From: Macrobrachium rosenbergii | Taxonomy: Eukaryota; Arthropoda; Malacostraca; Decapoda; Palaemonidae | Length of the DNA: 64,000 nucleotides | Direction of reading: 5' to 3' | Assembly: GCF_040412425.1 (NCBI RefSeq) | Contig: NC_089789.1 | Span: 37,297,106-37,361,105 of the forward strand | In this document: positions 25,441 to 37,400 of the stretch, piece by piece | Numbering within the stretch: the first letter of the stretch is position 1 | Layout of the letters: each line of letters starts with the position of its first letter | Notes under the pieces: model-generated | What the model saw: the letters and a program-made list of their open reading frames with translations, nothing else | The model's database searches: none | What the model was told of the DNA's origin: nothing | Translations under genes and position numbers: made by a program

Positions 25441-26399
25441 AGAACAAAATCATTTGCAAATCTTTACATGAGATGTTAAAATGATCTCATGATATACAAG
25501 ACAGGTGTTGCAGCACATCTCAAAGTATCCTAATGGTGTGATAGTAACCTTTTTTTTTAATGTGATTTGTATCAGTAACACGTTAGCATTGGGGTTTTTT
25601 AATGAATTTATATAAGTTAAGTTCATCTGTATAATAATGGAACACGTTCCAAAAAATTTTCAATTGGTTTATAACCTAAGTTTATATATTCTTTCCAGTG
25701 TAGTAATATGTCTTCAATTAATGTGACAGCTAATTAATGTTCAGTGTTATCTTATATGCTTTGGTGCATTCAGTACTGTTTTAAAAAGATGTTTCAAGTT
25801 TTAATAGTGGTAGTAGTCTGAACTAAATTTATATTTACCAAGTGATATATATAAATAGCAGAATTGGTTGAAACCATGGAAAACTTTTCGTGTGAAAAAA
25901 ACTTGTGAAAATTAGTATTCTAATTTACTTAAATATTGATAAATTCATGATCATATATGCAAACTCAGATTACAGTGGCTGTGTGCTGTGAAAGTTGCAA
26001 AAGAATATATGCCTCTAAAATTTGTAGCCTTGCCAAGGAGTAATAATGTAGTTCACATGGCAACAGAACTGGATCCAGCTTTAGGTCATCTTCCTTGGTT
26101 GGTCTTTGAGTATTTTAAAGCTATTGAAACAATTTTCAGTTAATCACTTTCTGTAAAAATCTGGAATAAGTGGGTTGTAAACCATTTTCCCATAAGGGGT
26201 ACTACTTACAGTGTGCATTTGTGGCACATTGTAGATGGCATTAAAGCTTCTTTGCAGAATTCCTTCAATTACAATTGCATTGCTTTCTGTTTTTACTTTT
26301 CATTCATTCCCTTGGCTGTCTTAAAATGTTAACTGTACCTTGCTCCCTCTTCATTTTGCATGTGAGAACAAATCCTTCAGGTGAGTCATGTGGGTACAG
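25441..26399. other. intergenic, nothing recognised
   Basis: AT-rich sequence between the presumed DERA 3' end and the gag-like relic. No gene, repeat array or transposon end seen. Confidence 0.5.
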
Positions 26400-28780
26400 C
26401 AATGTTACAAAGTGATCTTGTAAAACTACTTTATGATGATAAAGTAACCCAGCTTACAAACTCCCAATGAAATATTTTCCAACTGTTAGTAGTTCTGCTA
26501 TTGGAACTGGAATGCAACGTTAGGAGCGACACAAAAACATCTATGTCATGGAAGAGGAGGAGGGAGCAACTTAAATGACCTGCTAGACCGAAGAGAGTTG
26601 TCCTGTCCAGAGACGAAAGAATTCACTTGGTTAAGGACACAGTCAGCCTGGTTAGAACACGGCAACCCCAACGATGCCTTTGTTTCTTTCTTGGGGCCCC
26701 ACAAGGGCTTTGAGACCCATAGGATAATCTGAACTGGTAGCCACATTCTCTTATGCTAATTCGTTGTACCCACGAATGAGTTCCACAACTTCTGCTGACA
26801 TAGTTTGAAGTTCTTAGTTGTCTGCATCAAGAGGGAGAGGACCTGCTTCCAGGCCAAGAGATTCTCAATCTGGCCTGTTAACTGAATCAGTGGCATCCTG
26901 TTCATCATTGTTCACTACTGGAGCATAAGAATGGTCAGGGGCTAACACTCTGGGTATACAGTAAACCCCTGGTATTCGCGTTCTCACGATTAGACTCACG
27001 ATTCACGCGGGTTTCTATGGAACATATCTACCCATTATTTACAGAAAATTCGCCCATTCGTGGTATTTTTCACTGAGAAATATTCACTAATTACTGTATT
27101 TTCATATAATTTTCATGAATAAACACACTTTTTGTGATAAAACTATTAAAATACTCATCTATAAGCATTTTTACAGGGTTTTTCTTGTGTTTAAACTATC
27201 AAAATGGGCAGTTCTAAGTGTTTTTAGAGGGGTTTTAAGTATTCGCAGATTTTAGCTATTCACGGGGGTGGGTGGGATGCATCCCCCGCGAATACGGGGG
27301 TTCACTGTATATCATTCTAATGAAAGTTAAGGGACTCTGTCTTGATAGCGGTTCCAGCCACACGAACAAGAGCGTGGACTGTGTTAAAGGAGAGGATGGC
27401 CATGGCTGGTTCCACAACTATAAAAGGACTCTCATTACGTGGAGAATGGTCACGGCTGCGTGAATGAGGCCGTGAACTACTTGCCCTAAGAGAGGAACAA
27501 TCCCGATCATGAAAACGCTCCCTCAGGTGTGATGTCGACTTCCTTACGACTGCCTTGTTGTCTTCTTAATGGCTGTGGTCTTAACCCTCATTTCTTGAGC
27601 AGGATGAGCAGAAGGTGAAATGACTGCGACTTTTTGAGAAGCCTGAACTGTAGATCTATGGCTCTTAGGGGAGACTTCTCTTGTAGAGTGCATTGCTGGA
27701 CAAGAATCAGGAACTGGGCGATGCTCATCAGTAACTACGGTAGTAGATATACAGCTGTGAACCTTGACAGACACACGGCCATCTGTAATGGCAAGTAACT
27801 CTGGATGGGCAGCTGGAGACGAACCAGGAACAAACTTGGAGGCAACGATACGGCCGTGATTGGCCGACCGAGAATCAACTGTAGGAGATGGGTGGTATGT
27901 CTTGCCCCCAGACAAAGGAGAAATGGAGCGGGAATCCAAAGAGGGCCTGTGGATCTTGCGACGGGGCCACGAAATCCTTCTTCCTCCAATGCCTTCGTGG
28001 CATGGGACGAACAGATGACGAAGAAGATGAATGAGAAAAAGAAGACAAGGAAGATGGAGATCTACGACGTCTCTTCTTAGATTTCTTTGTATTGGAGCAG
28101 CTGAACTTCAGAAGTGCACTTTCAACTTTATCCATCAAGGCTTGAACCAAGGAGTTGGGAGGAGAAGATGTAGAAGGCCCAGGAACAGAAACCGATGGAG
28201 GGACACAGCCAATGAAGGAACGAGTGTAGGCCGAGGAAGTTGCAGCTGTAGAAATGCAAGCAGAAGTCACAGACACCATAGCTGTAGAGACTGACATGGT
28301 GGCAGACACTGGGAGATGGGAAACAAGAGGTGGGACAGCAGGCCCCCAAGGTGGGGCTCCACTGGTAGGCCCAGTGAAGACCAACACTCGGCTTCTATGC
28401 ATCAATCCCAGAAACAACAGTACAAGGGGGACCTGCCTCCCTCCTCATGGGGTGTGGGGGGGGACAGAGGATGCTAAATCAATCATGAGATCTCCCGGAC
28501 CCTTCCTCAAGCTATCTAGAGATGAAGCAAGAGAAGAACAAGGAGTAAAATCTTCTTGAGAAGAAGATGCAATGAGAGATAAATCTGGTGAAGGAGAGAA
28601 AGAACAAGAAGGAATGGTGGCATCTGACGCCATTGGAGACACATAGCCTTCCCATTTCGGAATAGCCGATTTCTTGTATTTCTTCTTACCATAACGCTTC
28701 CATTGCTCCAGAGACCAATCACGACACTCTGAATAGGGGTTACTTACATTGCAATCATTTGATCTGCATCTGCTAAAAGT
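26400..28780 (-). pseudogene. gag-like retroelement ORF, frameshifted and split by a MITE
   Basis: Read on the - strand from 28.78 kb down. A Cys cluster (CRSNDCNVSNPYSECRDW) leads into LEQWKRYGKKKYKK. A Ser/Pro-rich stretch follows, with a 180-codon open block at 27875-28417 that has a KKSKKRRRRS basic run. Then come another Ser/Pro-rich block (27544-27939), an Arg/Ser/His-rich stretch (LRERFHDRD, SRPHSRSRDHSPRN) and, beyond the inserted MITE at 26959-27307, SLRSSRSFKLLPPPLP. At least three frame breaks separate these. The order fits the gag-like first ORF of crustacean retroelements (DIRS or Ty3-like) as I remember them. No reverse transcriptase, recombinase or terminal repeats were found. 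It should not be taken for a cellular proline/serine-rich gene. Confidence 0.5.
26959..27307. mobile_element. Tigger/pogo-like MITE, 349 bp
   Basis: Left end CAGTAAACCCCTGGTATTCG. The reverse complement of the right end is CAGTGAACCCCCGTATTCGC. Both are flanked by TA (26957-26958, 27308-27309). The CAGT..ACCCC..TATTCGCG ends are typical of pogo/Tigger elements with TA target duplications. A subterminal GGGATGCATCCC palindrome lies near the right end. Non-coding. It interrupts the gag-like relic and is therefore younger. Confidence 0.8.
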
Positions 28781-30778
28781 TGAATGAGGATCAGTATCGA
28801 GAGACTAGATAACGAAAGCATGGGTTGTTACCTACCCCAGGACAGTTCCTTTGAGGCACAGCCTTTTTAGGTGATTCATGGGTTGCATCTCGAATGGAAA
28901 TATACACTGATAATGACAATATATCACGGAAACACACAAAAACAGAATAAAAAAACCAGAACACCAAGGTGAAGAAAGAACAGGAAGTGTGTAAAAAACC
29001 GGCTTCTATGCTAGAAAGGGCAGTGTACATCTTGCCTGCGGACAGTTTGAGAGAGAACTGGTGAATCATGGCGTATACAGAGGGGGGAGAAGAGGTCAGG
29101 CTCTGCCTACTTTCTCTCCCCATTGGCTGATACACTCATGCCACCAAACCTTGTTCTATTTTTAAACCGGATCCAGCTGTGCTTTGAGATTTTCCCTATA
29201 CATAAAGACCTATGGTTTGTTCCATGTATGAACAATGGGAAATTCAAAAACGGATTCAGATTGAAGGAAGGGTTGTTCACGGAAGGTTTAGTGGTGATAA
29301 ATGAAGAGAGATGACAGCTACCACGATTCTGGAGGAATAATAATTTCAGGAGAGGAAAAATCAGCCATGAGAGACAAAGCTGTTGAACTCCAACAGAAAC
29401 AGTCCTTATTGTGGATATGGTAGTAGGGTGCACAGTTCATGGGAATCCAGTCAAAATCTAGGAGGCAATCCCCAGCTAGAATCCTGGCAATAGGCAGCAG
29501 ATCATGAAAGCAGCTGACTGGGAGCTGGACACAAGAGGGTGGTGATCGCCACAACCAAAGAGTGTAACTATTTGATTTTTGGACCTGACAACCTACAGCA
29601 CAACAATACTGTACACCCATAATCTCTGGTAGGTTACCAGGGCACAAGAATGAAACCTTACAAAATATAAGTGGCTATAGTCAAGTTATGCAGTTTAACA
29701 AGACCACAGCTAAAAAGAAGCTTGAACACATGGTCACCAGAAGGAACTGGTCACAAAGCCAGTCAGCAGAGCTGTGCATAGTTCAGAAGAGAGCAAGGAC
29801 TTTGCCTGGGCACAAGGAATTAGGGAAATTGCTCAAATGCAGAAGCCAAAACATGGCTAGTATATGGGTTGCCACAGGAAGGGAAAGGCGGCTGCAATTC
29901 TCTTCCTCTTAAACTCATGACAATGATAGATTTTGGTAGAATAAGCAGTCCAAAGGTGGTTTTGCTCAATTTGACAAGTTACAACATGAAATGAGATAGG
30001 TGGACTAAAGAGGATTGTTCCTCAGAGAGCTGAGTTGCAAGTTTGCATAAACAAGACAACTGTTGGAAAGTTGCCCTTAGATTCCCACTAATGTGTACAG
30101 ATGTGGCATAGACATCAGCTGGAAGGCAAATGAAGATGTCATTTATTGATATATAACAAGGCTGGATCTCCTGTACCATTAGTTTTCATTCAACCTGCCA
30201 ACGCCCAGGTTGAGAACACTACAGTCCCATGGAGGTATGACAAAAGAAAAGAAATGAGAACTTCTAAAGGTGCCCAGGCACTTTTCCCAATTCCCTTCTA
30301 TAAATTTAATAGATTTGTGTTGAAAAGTATGCTCAAGTAGTTCTGGGTAGTGTGCTTCAATCATGGCTCTTCTAGGTCGATGCCTCCCATAACAATGAAA
30401 GTAAATAGGTTAAAGGCATCAGACTACACTGGTATTTGGGCAGTTAACTGATTATTACTTCTTTTGCAAAGTAGTTTCATTACTCCCAAGACAGAAATTG
30501 CAGAACAGTTTAACTTAAAAAGCCAGAGACAGAGAGCTTCTCGAAGTTGTTCAAACCATTTCTGGCACAGCATCAACTCCTTGCAACACTTTAGAAACTT
30601 CTAAGGCATATATATGTCTGCAAAAATTTGTGCTTACTGGGAAATGAAGGATGTGGTCACTGCATCTGAAATAAATAATTGTGGGCTTTGCCCAAGAAGT
30701 AGGCAACACGTTTAGGCTTACAAAATACTACACACAGACATGGTCTACTGGAGAAATACAGTAGCATACAGATAAATG
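28781..30778. other. possible retroelement leader, then nothing recognised
   Basis: Bases 28.78-29.65 kb lie 5' of the gag-like relic on its strand and may be its leader or terminal repeat. No repeat pair was found within the window to prove that. From 29.65 to 30.78 kb no gene or repeat is evident. Confidence 0.3.
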
Positions 30779-30780
30779 TA

Positions 30781-32448
30781 CAGTCACTCAAAAATGTTTT
30801 GCAACATGTTCCAGAAGTTTTCGTTCACCTAACAGTAATTTGTTCTTTTGATATTTACAAGGAAATGTAATTTTCTTATTCGATTTTGGTTATTAATCAT
30901 ACGGTTAACAATATAAAAAAAGAATGGTGAGTGAAAAATTCATATTACGAAAAATGACGAAACATTTTGAAAAATTTCACTTCAGATGATTGGGCAAAAG
31001 AGTCAAAGAATGGGCAAAAGAGTCAAAGAAGAAACTATATTTCGAATCCAGATAAAAGCTTATTGACTAATAAAATAATATTGAATAACCATCAATGAAA
31101 TTATATATATATATAAAGAAAGAAAGAATTCAACCATTATCGTTGTCAAAAACAAAAAAGAAAAAATCTCATAACGTCATATGTTATCGTGTGACTCCAC
31201 ATTCAGGCAGGAAAAGTTTAAACTGTCTCGTCACTAAGCCGGACCACAATCATTAACTTGCATAAGACTAATGTTTCTATCGTAGATATTGCTCGGCAGC
31301 TTAGCGTAAATAAAACAACCATGTATAGAGGGATACACCAACAGAGAGAACGAGCAAACATGATAAATTCATTATAAAAACTGGAGGACAACCTCATTGT
31401 TGCACTACTGTTAAGTATCATCATCGGATGATCACTGAAGGAGCTCCGCCTAACTCCCCTGACTACCGATGTTGCTATAAAGAGAGAAGACATTACATGC
31501 TATCCCTTCAAGTTGCTGCTCAGACCATCCGTAACAGGCTGCATGAGACCAAGATATTATTTCATCATACTCCTGCCAAGAAACACTTCATATCAGCGAA
31601 ACACAAAGAATAGAGGCTGGGGTTTGCGTTATAATATAATCCAGTGGCCGATGATTTCTGTAATGGTCATCTTTATGATGAGGAGACATTCTCCACTGAT
31701 GAGCATGGTAGTCTTCTTCACTGCTGGCATTTAGCATTAGCTAAATTAATGTTGAACTTCTAGCTAATTTTAATTCTTTAGAAACTTAGATAATAAGAAA
31801 TACAAAAGTAGGCATTATATGTTCAGTTAACTTCATAAGAGGCATCAAAATGATAGGCCTAAGTAGCAATGAAAGAAATGAGAAATTACACATGATAACG
31901 GCATTTTATATATATGTGTGTGCGCGCGATTATATTCTATGTATTACAAAAAGACGTGAAATCTGTTAGTCTAGTTCAGTATATTTTATATTAAGTTTCA
32001 CTAGTTCACAATAGGTATAGGATTAGTCATTCAAAAATTTAATTAATAATAATGTGAAGCAAATCTTTACAAAAGTCGTATTTGTTGATGTTAATAAGAC
32101 TAACAGTTCAACTTGTAACAGTCGTAGGCCTATGTCTACAAAGTTCACACATATGGAGATAAAACAACGATAGTGATGGCAGTTGGAGATGAAAATATTA
32201 AAACATAAGAACTGCGATGACCTCTGAGTATTATAGTAACTTCCTTTAATTAAGTAAAATATAACAACAGTAAGCAGTATCAGAAAAAGCCCTGCTTAAG
32301 GGAAACTGCAGCTAATTTCTCGGACCCACCACTAGTGTTCAGCTGTTTCACGCGCTTACAACTGAGTTGCCAAAAGCGCCAGAGTCGCTATTATAAGCTG
32401 TTGTCCGAAAAGTTTTGAAGTATGTTGCAAAACTTTTTTGAGTGATTG
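30781..32448 (+). mobile_element. Tc1/mariner element, full length but inactive (1668 bp)
   Basis: Left end CAGTCACTCAAAAATGTTTT. The reverse complement of the right end is CAATCACTCAAAAAAGTTTT. Both continue with GCAACAT and are flanked by TA at 30779-30780 and 32449-32450. The length suits the Tc1 group. The interior carries broken transposase segments on the + strand (31240-31735). A 21-bp tandem duplication (GGGCAAAAGAGTCAAAGAAT) lies near 30993-31033, and a short (AT)n tract near 31105. Confidence 0.88.
31240..31735 (+). pseudogene. Tc1-family transposase fragments
   Basis: In order on the + strand: a helix-turn-helix-like segment (TNVSIVDIARQLSVNKTTMY), then AAQTIRNRLHE, which fits the second DNA-binding region of Tc1 transposases, then AKKHFISAKHK. 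In a shifted frame comes DDFCNGHLYDEETFSTDEHG, which aligns with the region of the second catalytic Asp (family form near SDE/DEKTF). Several stops and at least one frameshift separate the parts. The C-terminal catalytic residue region was not found in the remaining 700 bp. Confidence 0.75.
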
Positions 32449-32450
32449 TA

Positions 32451-33293
32451 CATGTGAACATTAATGACTGGTGATACTCACTTGCCTAGTGTCCCAAGTA
32501 CTGTACTCTTTTCGAAGGCAAAGTTTGAAAGCCTGCCCTTTGAAGCATTAAGTAATAAGCTTTAATAAGGCTATGGTTTGTATTTTTGTGTAAATAAATA
32601 CCTTGAGGGGCTTACAAACAAGTACAAATATCGCAAAAGATGATAGCTAAATGTTTTAATCACGTAGGATACTACTTTCATTAGCACAGCTGCCCTGTAA
32701 AAAGGAATGATAGATTAAACACTATAAAGGGGGGAAACATTTGTTTTATTTCCAAAGAGGGGAATGGGACAATTTTTGAATTTCATGAAACCTTGCTCAA
32801 ATCTTAATTGATACCAACACACACTTATGATTCAAATTACAGATAACTCGAAAGTTACTGTTTTAACTTTAGCACAAATTTTAAGTTTAAAGTGAAATAT
32901 GGACAATGAATACTTTGTTTAAATTATGGACTTGATCATATTCAATAACAAGAGCACTGGTATACTTTTTCATTTTGAAAATGAAACCCTTCACATTGAG
33001 GTCACCCAGACCTGTTCTGAAAATATATAAGAAATGGCCTTAAAATTAAAATAAATGGCCACATTAAATTATGATGAAATAAAGAAGATATATCCATGTG
33101 GAAAATAAAATCAACATTTGTGCATAAGGAACAATGATATAATTACTGTCTGATAAAAACAAGCTTAAAACTGCAGACTGCAATCCAAATACTTATATTT
33201 TTACATAAAGTATACATAAATGCAAAAATCTCTTGCAGACATCTGAGATAATTATATTTGTACAAGGATGTGCAACAACTTGCAGTCTGAGTA
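32451..33293. other. intergenic, nothing recognised
   Basis: AT-rich spacer between the Tc1 element and the 825-bp MITE. No open frame or repeat of note. Confidence 0.5.
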
Positions 33294-33296
33294 TAA

Positions 33297-34121
33297 AGAC
33301 CGCCACTAACGTTCAGTTATACCTGTGCAGTTATGCCTGCACAGTCGGCCAGTGCAGGCAAAACTGAATGTTAATGTGAACAACCTGCACAGATTAAGCA
33401 TATGTATGTTTATTCTTGGTTATAAACCATACACAGTATGCAAGTCAGTTTTTTAATGAGAATAAATATTTATTATGGCAAAATAATGTAAAATATAAAT
33501 AGGCCTATAATGCAACTATTCATGATTATGCATCATATATATAATTCACTTTAAAATGAGAACAAAATAATATTCTACTTCCTGATAACAAAAAAATAAA
33601 ACTATTGGACTAGTATGTATGTTTGCACATTGCTCACATCATATGTAAGCCAGTTTGAAATGAATAGACTAACCAACACACAAATGAAACAAATTTGTAA
33701 TAAGCATTTTAATGAAACAGAAAAACAATATTAGGGCTAAATATGTAAACTTTGAAATAAAAAACTAACAATTACTAACTTCGTTAACTCAATTATCTTG
33801 CCATGGAACTCTTCCTTCATTCATAAAATATTCAATGAACATTATGAAAGTCCTTGAGGCCAAATTTAAACTTTCAACAAATTCTCATAAGAGTACTAAA
33901 TTGGTTTTTTTTAGCCACCCTTTCACTGGATGTCTTTCTTGGCAATTATGTTTTTTATATGCTATCAGCAAGCCAATTATAGACAGCATCATCTTTCGAT
34001 GCCATGGCTGCTATGAAGGAATGAGGAAAAAAGACTGCATTGTTATTGGTGGAGGTTTGCCTGTCCAGGCCGACTGTGCAGGCATAACTGCACAGGTATA
34101 ACTGAACGTTAGTGGTGGCCT
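33297..34121. mobile_element. non-autonomous DNA transposon with 54-bp terminal inverted repeats
   Basis: The left 54 bases (AGACCGCCACTAACGTTCAG..) and the reverse complement of the right 54 (AGGCCACCACTAACGTTCAG..) differ at only two positions, near the tips. Weaker pairing continues inward (CAGGCAAA). TAA flanks both ends (33294-33296, 34122-34124), as for PIF/Harbinger insertions. Each repeat contains its own small palindrome (CTGTGCAG..CTGCACAG). The 825-bp unit has no transposase; its 88-codon frame is not protein-like. It lies about 300 bp beyond the stop of the LRR-like gene. Confidence 0.85.
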
Positions 34122-34365
34122 TAATTCAATAGCTGAAGAATAATTAAATTGGACTTAATTTTACTTTAAATAATGATTAATCAGAAAGAACTGATGCCAA
34201 TATGAAGTAATGGATATGCGCTGCCTGACAGTAACTTGGACAAAATAAAAAAAACTTTAAACATCATAAGTAGAAAAAATTAATAAGATTATTAAACAAA
34301 TACAAGTATCTGACTAAAGAAATTTGTTATTATCTCACAGCCAATGCTACAGCTAGATATATGAC

Positions 34366-34371
34366 TTTAAT
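34366..34371 (-). other. candidate ATTAAA polyadenylation signal of the LRR-like gene
   Basis: TTTAAT on the + strand reads ATTAAA on the - strand, about 45 bases past the stop near 34416. No AATAAA lies between the stop and the MITE, so the 3' UTR is either very short or extends into the transposon. Confidence 0.3.
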
Positions 34372-34415
34372 TTCTTCTGTTTTACCACAAGAAATTTTGT
34401 AGTTTATGATATGTT

Positions 34416-37400
34416 CTACATTACATACAATGCAAAAATGTTTTGAGAACCACGAGAACTATCCCATTTTGGCAACTGGAAAAATTCTGGCTTACGCTGA
34501 GTTACATTTATCCCTGTGCGACACACACATGCTAGACCCTCAAACTGCATTGCTCCTTCTTTCACATCAAGTGACAAAGTCCTCAAGTTGGGGAAATTTG
34601 GAAGGGTTCGTTGTAATAATATGTGTAACCTTCCTAAACTGACTTCTGAACAAAACTGAAGATGAAGGGTCCTAACAGTATTTGATGCAAGACACCCAAA
34701 TTCTTCAACCATGTCTGCCTCATAGGATAATCCAAACATCTGAAAGACAAAAGAACATTTTTACTAACAAGTAAAATCCTTTACCCTAAAATCTCAATTT
34801 AACATTATCTCTTCACAGCAAGTTGATAAATGGCCCTCATCAATAAGCTTCCAATTTTAAGTTAAAATAAAAAATAAGTTTTAGGATATCAGATGGAAAA
34901 AGAATTATAAAAATAACTTAAATATGTAAAACAATCTTGATAACTACTGCAAAATACTCCTTTTTCCAAAAGTAAAAATAATTTAAATCTGATGAAAGAG
35001 GTATCATATACAACTTGGAAAGCTGACAGATTATACCTATTGTAATGATGCAGAGCAACTGTTCAATCTTTTAGACTATGGAAGCCAGATTTACGGTTCA
35101 AAATCAGACAGTATTAAAGACCTTGAAAACAATTCTAATGAACATCTCAGAATCTGCACTTGCGTATTCAAATCAAAAGTTGTCAAACAACCATATCTCT
35201 TCACCACAACTTACTAACAATTGCGTATTCAAATCAAAAGTTGTCAAACAACCACATCTCTTCACCACAACTTACTAACAATATGATAAAAGAGTTCAGA
35301 GGTCTGGTTAAACAAATCACTTATAACTAACTAACTAACTAACAATATGAAGCGCCAAAAAAATTCAAGCAAATGACCCCCCAACAAAAAAGCTTTTTAA
35401 TCAAGGACATCCAACCTATAAACAATTTTCTGCCATGATTTTTGGGATCTGTGAATGTATACATAACATTTCTTCTAGTACTAGAACTCTCACTTCTCTG
35501 GATTACAAAGAAGTATGTGTACGCACTTGTAATACTTATCCAAAATTTATACATATACCCCTGAACATCATAAACAATGGATCATGAAGATGTAAAGACT
35601 CACACTTTGCAACTTGTACTGAAAGGCTTCAAATCTCCACTTAGTGTGGCATTAGCCACAACATCGTCTAATGAAACAAGCCAGTTCTCTGTACGAAAAT
35701 ACTGTGATGCCTATGTTTTTACAGAAGAAAAGTATGCAAAGTGGTCAGAAGTACAGATTAAAAATAAGCTAACATAGAAATCTGAAATAACACTGAAATC
35801 TGAAACTTTATGGGACTGAAAATTCTCTAGAAACCCTTAAAAAATTATTGCCCTAAAAATCCTTTTCACTTAACAGATTAAATTTTCATTCCTAAAATTT
35901 TAAGGAACCAGTAAAATTACTTGAATATTTTGGATCCTTGCTCATTAGTTACAGTATTAATGGAAATCATGCTGATAAGGCAGCCAAAGTTGCACCTATG
36001 ACCAGATTAAATGCACCTACTCCTGACAATGATTTTTAGTGCTTTATCTCTAAAAACCTTCATCTTTAATGTATGGCAGGCATTGCTGAATAATGAATCT
36101 TACAATAAATCAAAACAGATTATACATACTGTTAGACTGAATCAGTCTTTACCCTTAAATAAAGAACGCAGCACGAAAGTTGTTTCATCCCATTTTTCAA
36201 CTGGTCAAACTTGACAAATAACCTATGTGACCTACTCCATGAATGCAGAACATTTACCTTTACTGTAAATATATTTTATGAGACTTCCATTTTTCACCCA
36301 ACATACTAAAGTTTTTAAGTTCTTGAAATAAATTTTATCAGAACCTTTACCCTTTTCAGTTTATCCAATTCTTAAAAGACTTATAGAAAGAATGAACACT
36401 TTATCCCAGCCATGTGGGAACTGAGAATGTTGACTTGATGTTCCAGTTCAACTATTTACTGATAACTTCTTGCAAGGTGGCTTTTTAACAAACAACTGTT
36501 ATAACTCTATTCATAGTTCACCCCATTTAGAACTCACACCAAAAGAAATAGGAAAGATCTAAAACCATACAAATGATAAATGAATGATTTTAAAAATCCA
36601 AACACCTGTTTATTAAGTAAAGGGGTAATGGGTCAGGCAACCTAGACTGTCCCAGGACTGAAAAGTAAAGCTAAGGGGATGGAAAGAGTGGATCTTAACT
36701 CAAAAGGGAGCATATAAGAACTTAACTGTACAGAACTATGCATAGTACAATTTGTACTATGCAGAGTAATCAGGTAACTGGTCACATTTCTAGACTATCA
36801 CAAGGCTGGATGAGAAACCCAATGGCCTCACCCAAGGCCTAAAGAAACTAGCAAGTGGAAAAAGAAAGGAAAATGGGAAGCAATAACCTGGCTTCTAAAA
36901 GGAAGAAGGGTTAATGAATCAGAAAAATCTTGAATCCATAAGAGGATTCCAAAGCTTAGCAACAGAACTACAAGTTATAACTACGGCAGGTTAAGCACAC
37001 GAAAATGGAAAACTATGTGGGAAGACTACACATGGAATGAAAAACAAAACAAAAAATACATTCCAGTCCAAGGTCAAAGAGATGTTACATAGAACCTTTA
37101 GTGCCATCTACAGTGTACAGTGCAAATAACATTGTAGGCAATGTCATCCTTTTTATTTTTATTACAAAACAGCTGAAAAAAAACTCTGAACCACATTGCT
37201 AGAGTCTCATATGGCTTGCCTGAAGACTTTGAAGTGAAAACTAGGGCTAGGAAATGTTCTATGGGTTGGATGGCTAAGTAGGAAGCGACTAAATGGGATG
37301 GATGAAAAGTAAAAGGCAGATGGCAATTCATCTGGAACTAAAGTGACCCATTGCAAAGAACCTAAGGTAACATGTACAGTGTGGTATAAAGGGCTTACAA

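Noticed and set aside
27875..28417. 180-codon Ser/Pro-rich ORF as a cellular gene
   Set aside because: Flanking segments in other frames make it the middle of a frameshifted gag-like relic. No splice sites or conserved domain of a host gene.
33835..34101. 88-codon frame as a transposase of the 825-bp element
   Set aside because: It runs through the terminal inverted repeat and lacks any transposase motif.
36740..36762. Short palindrome GCATAGTACAA..TTGTACTATGC
   Set aside because: 11-bp arms are within what is expected by chance in AT-rich introns. No flanking structure.
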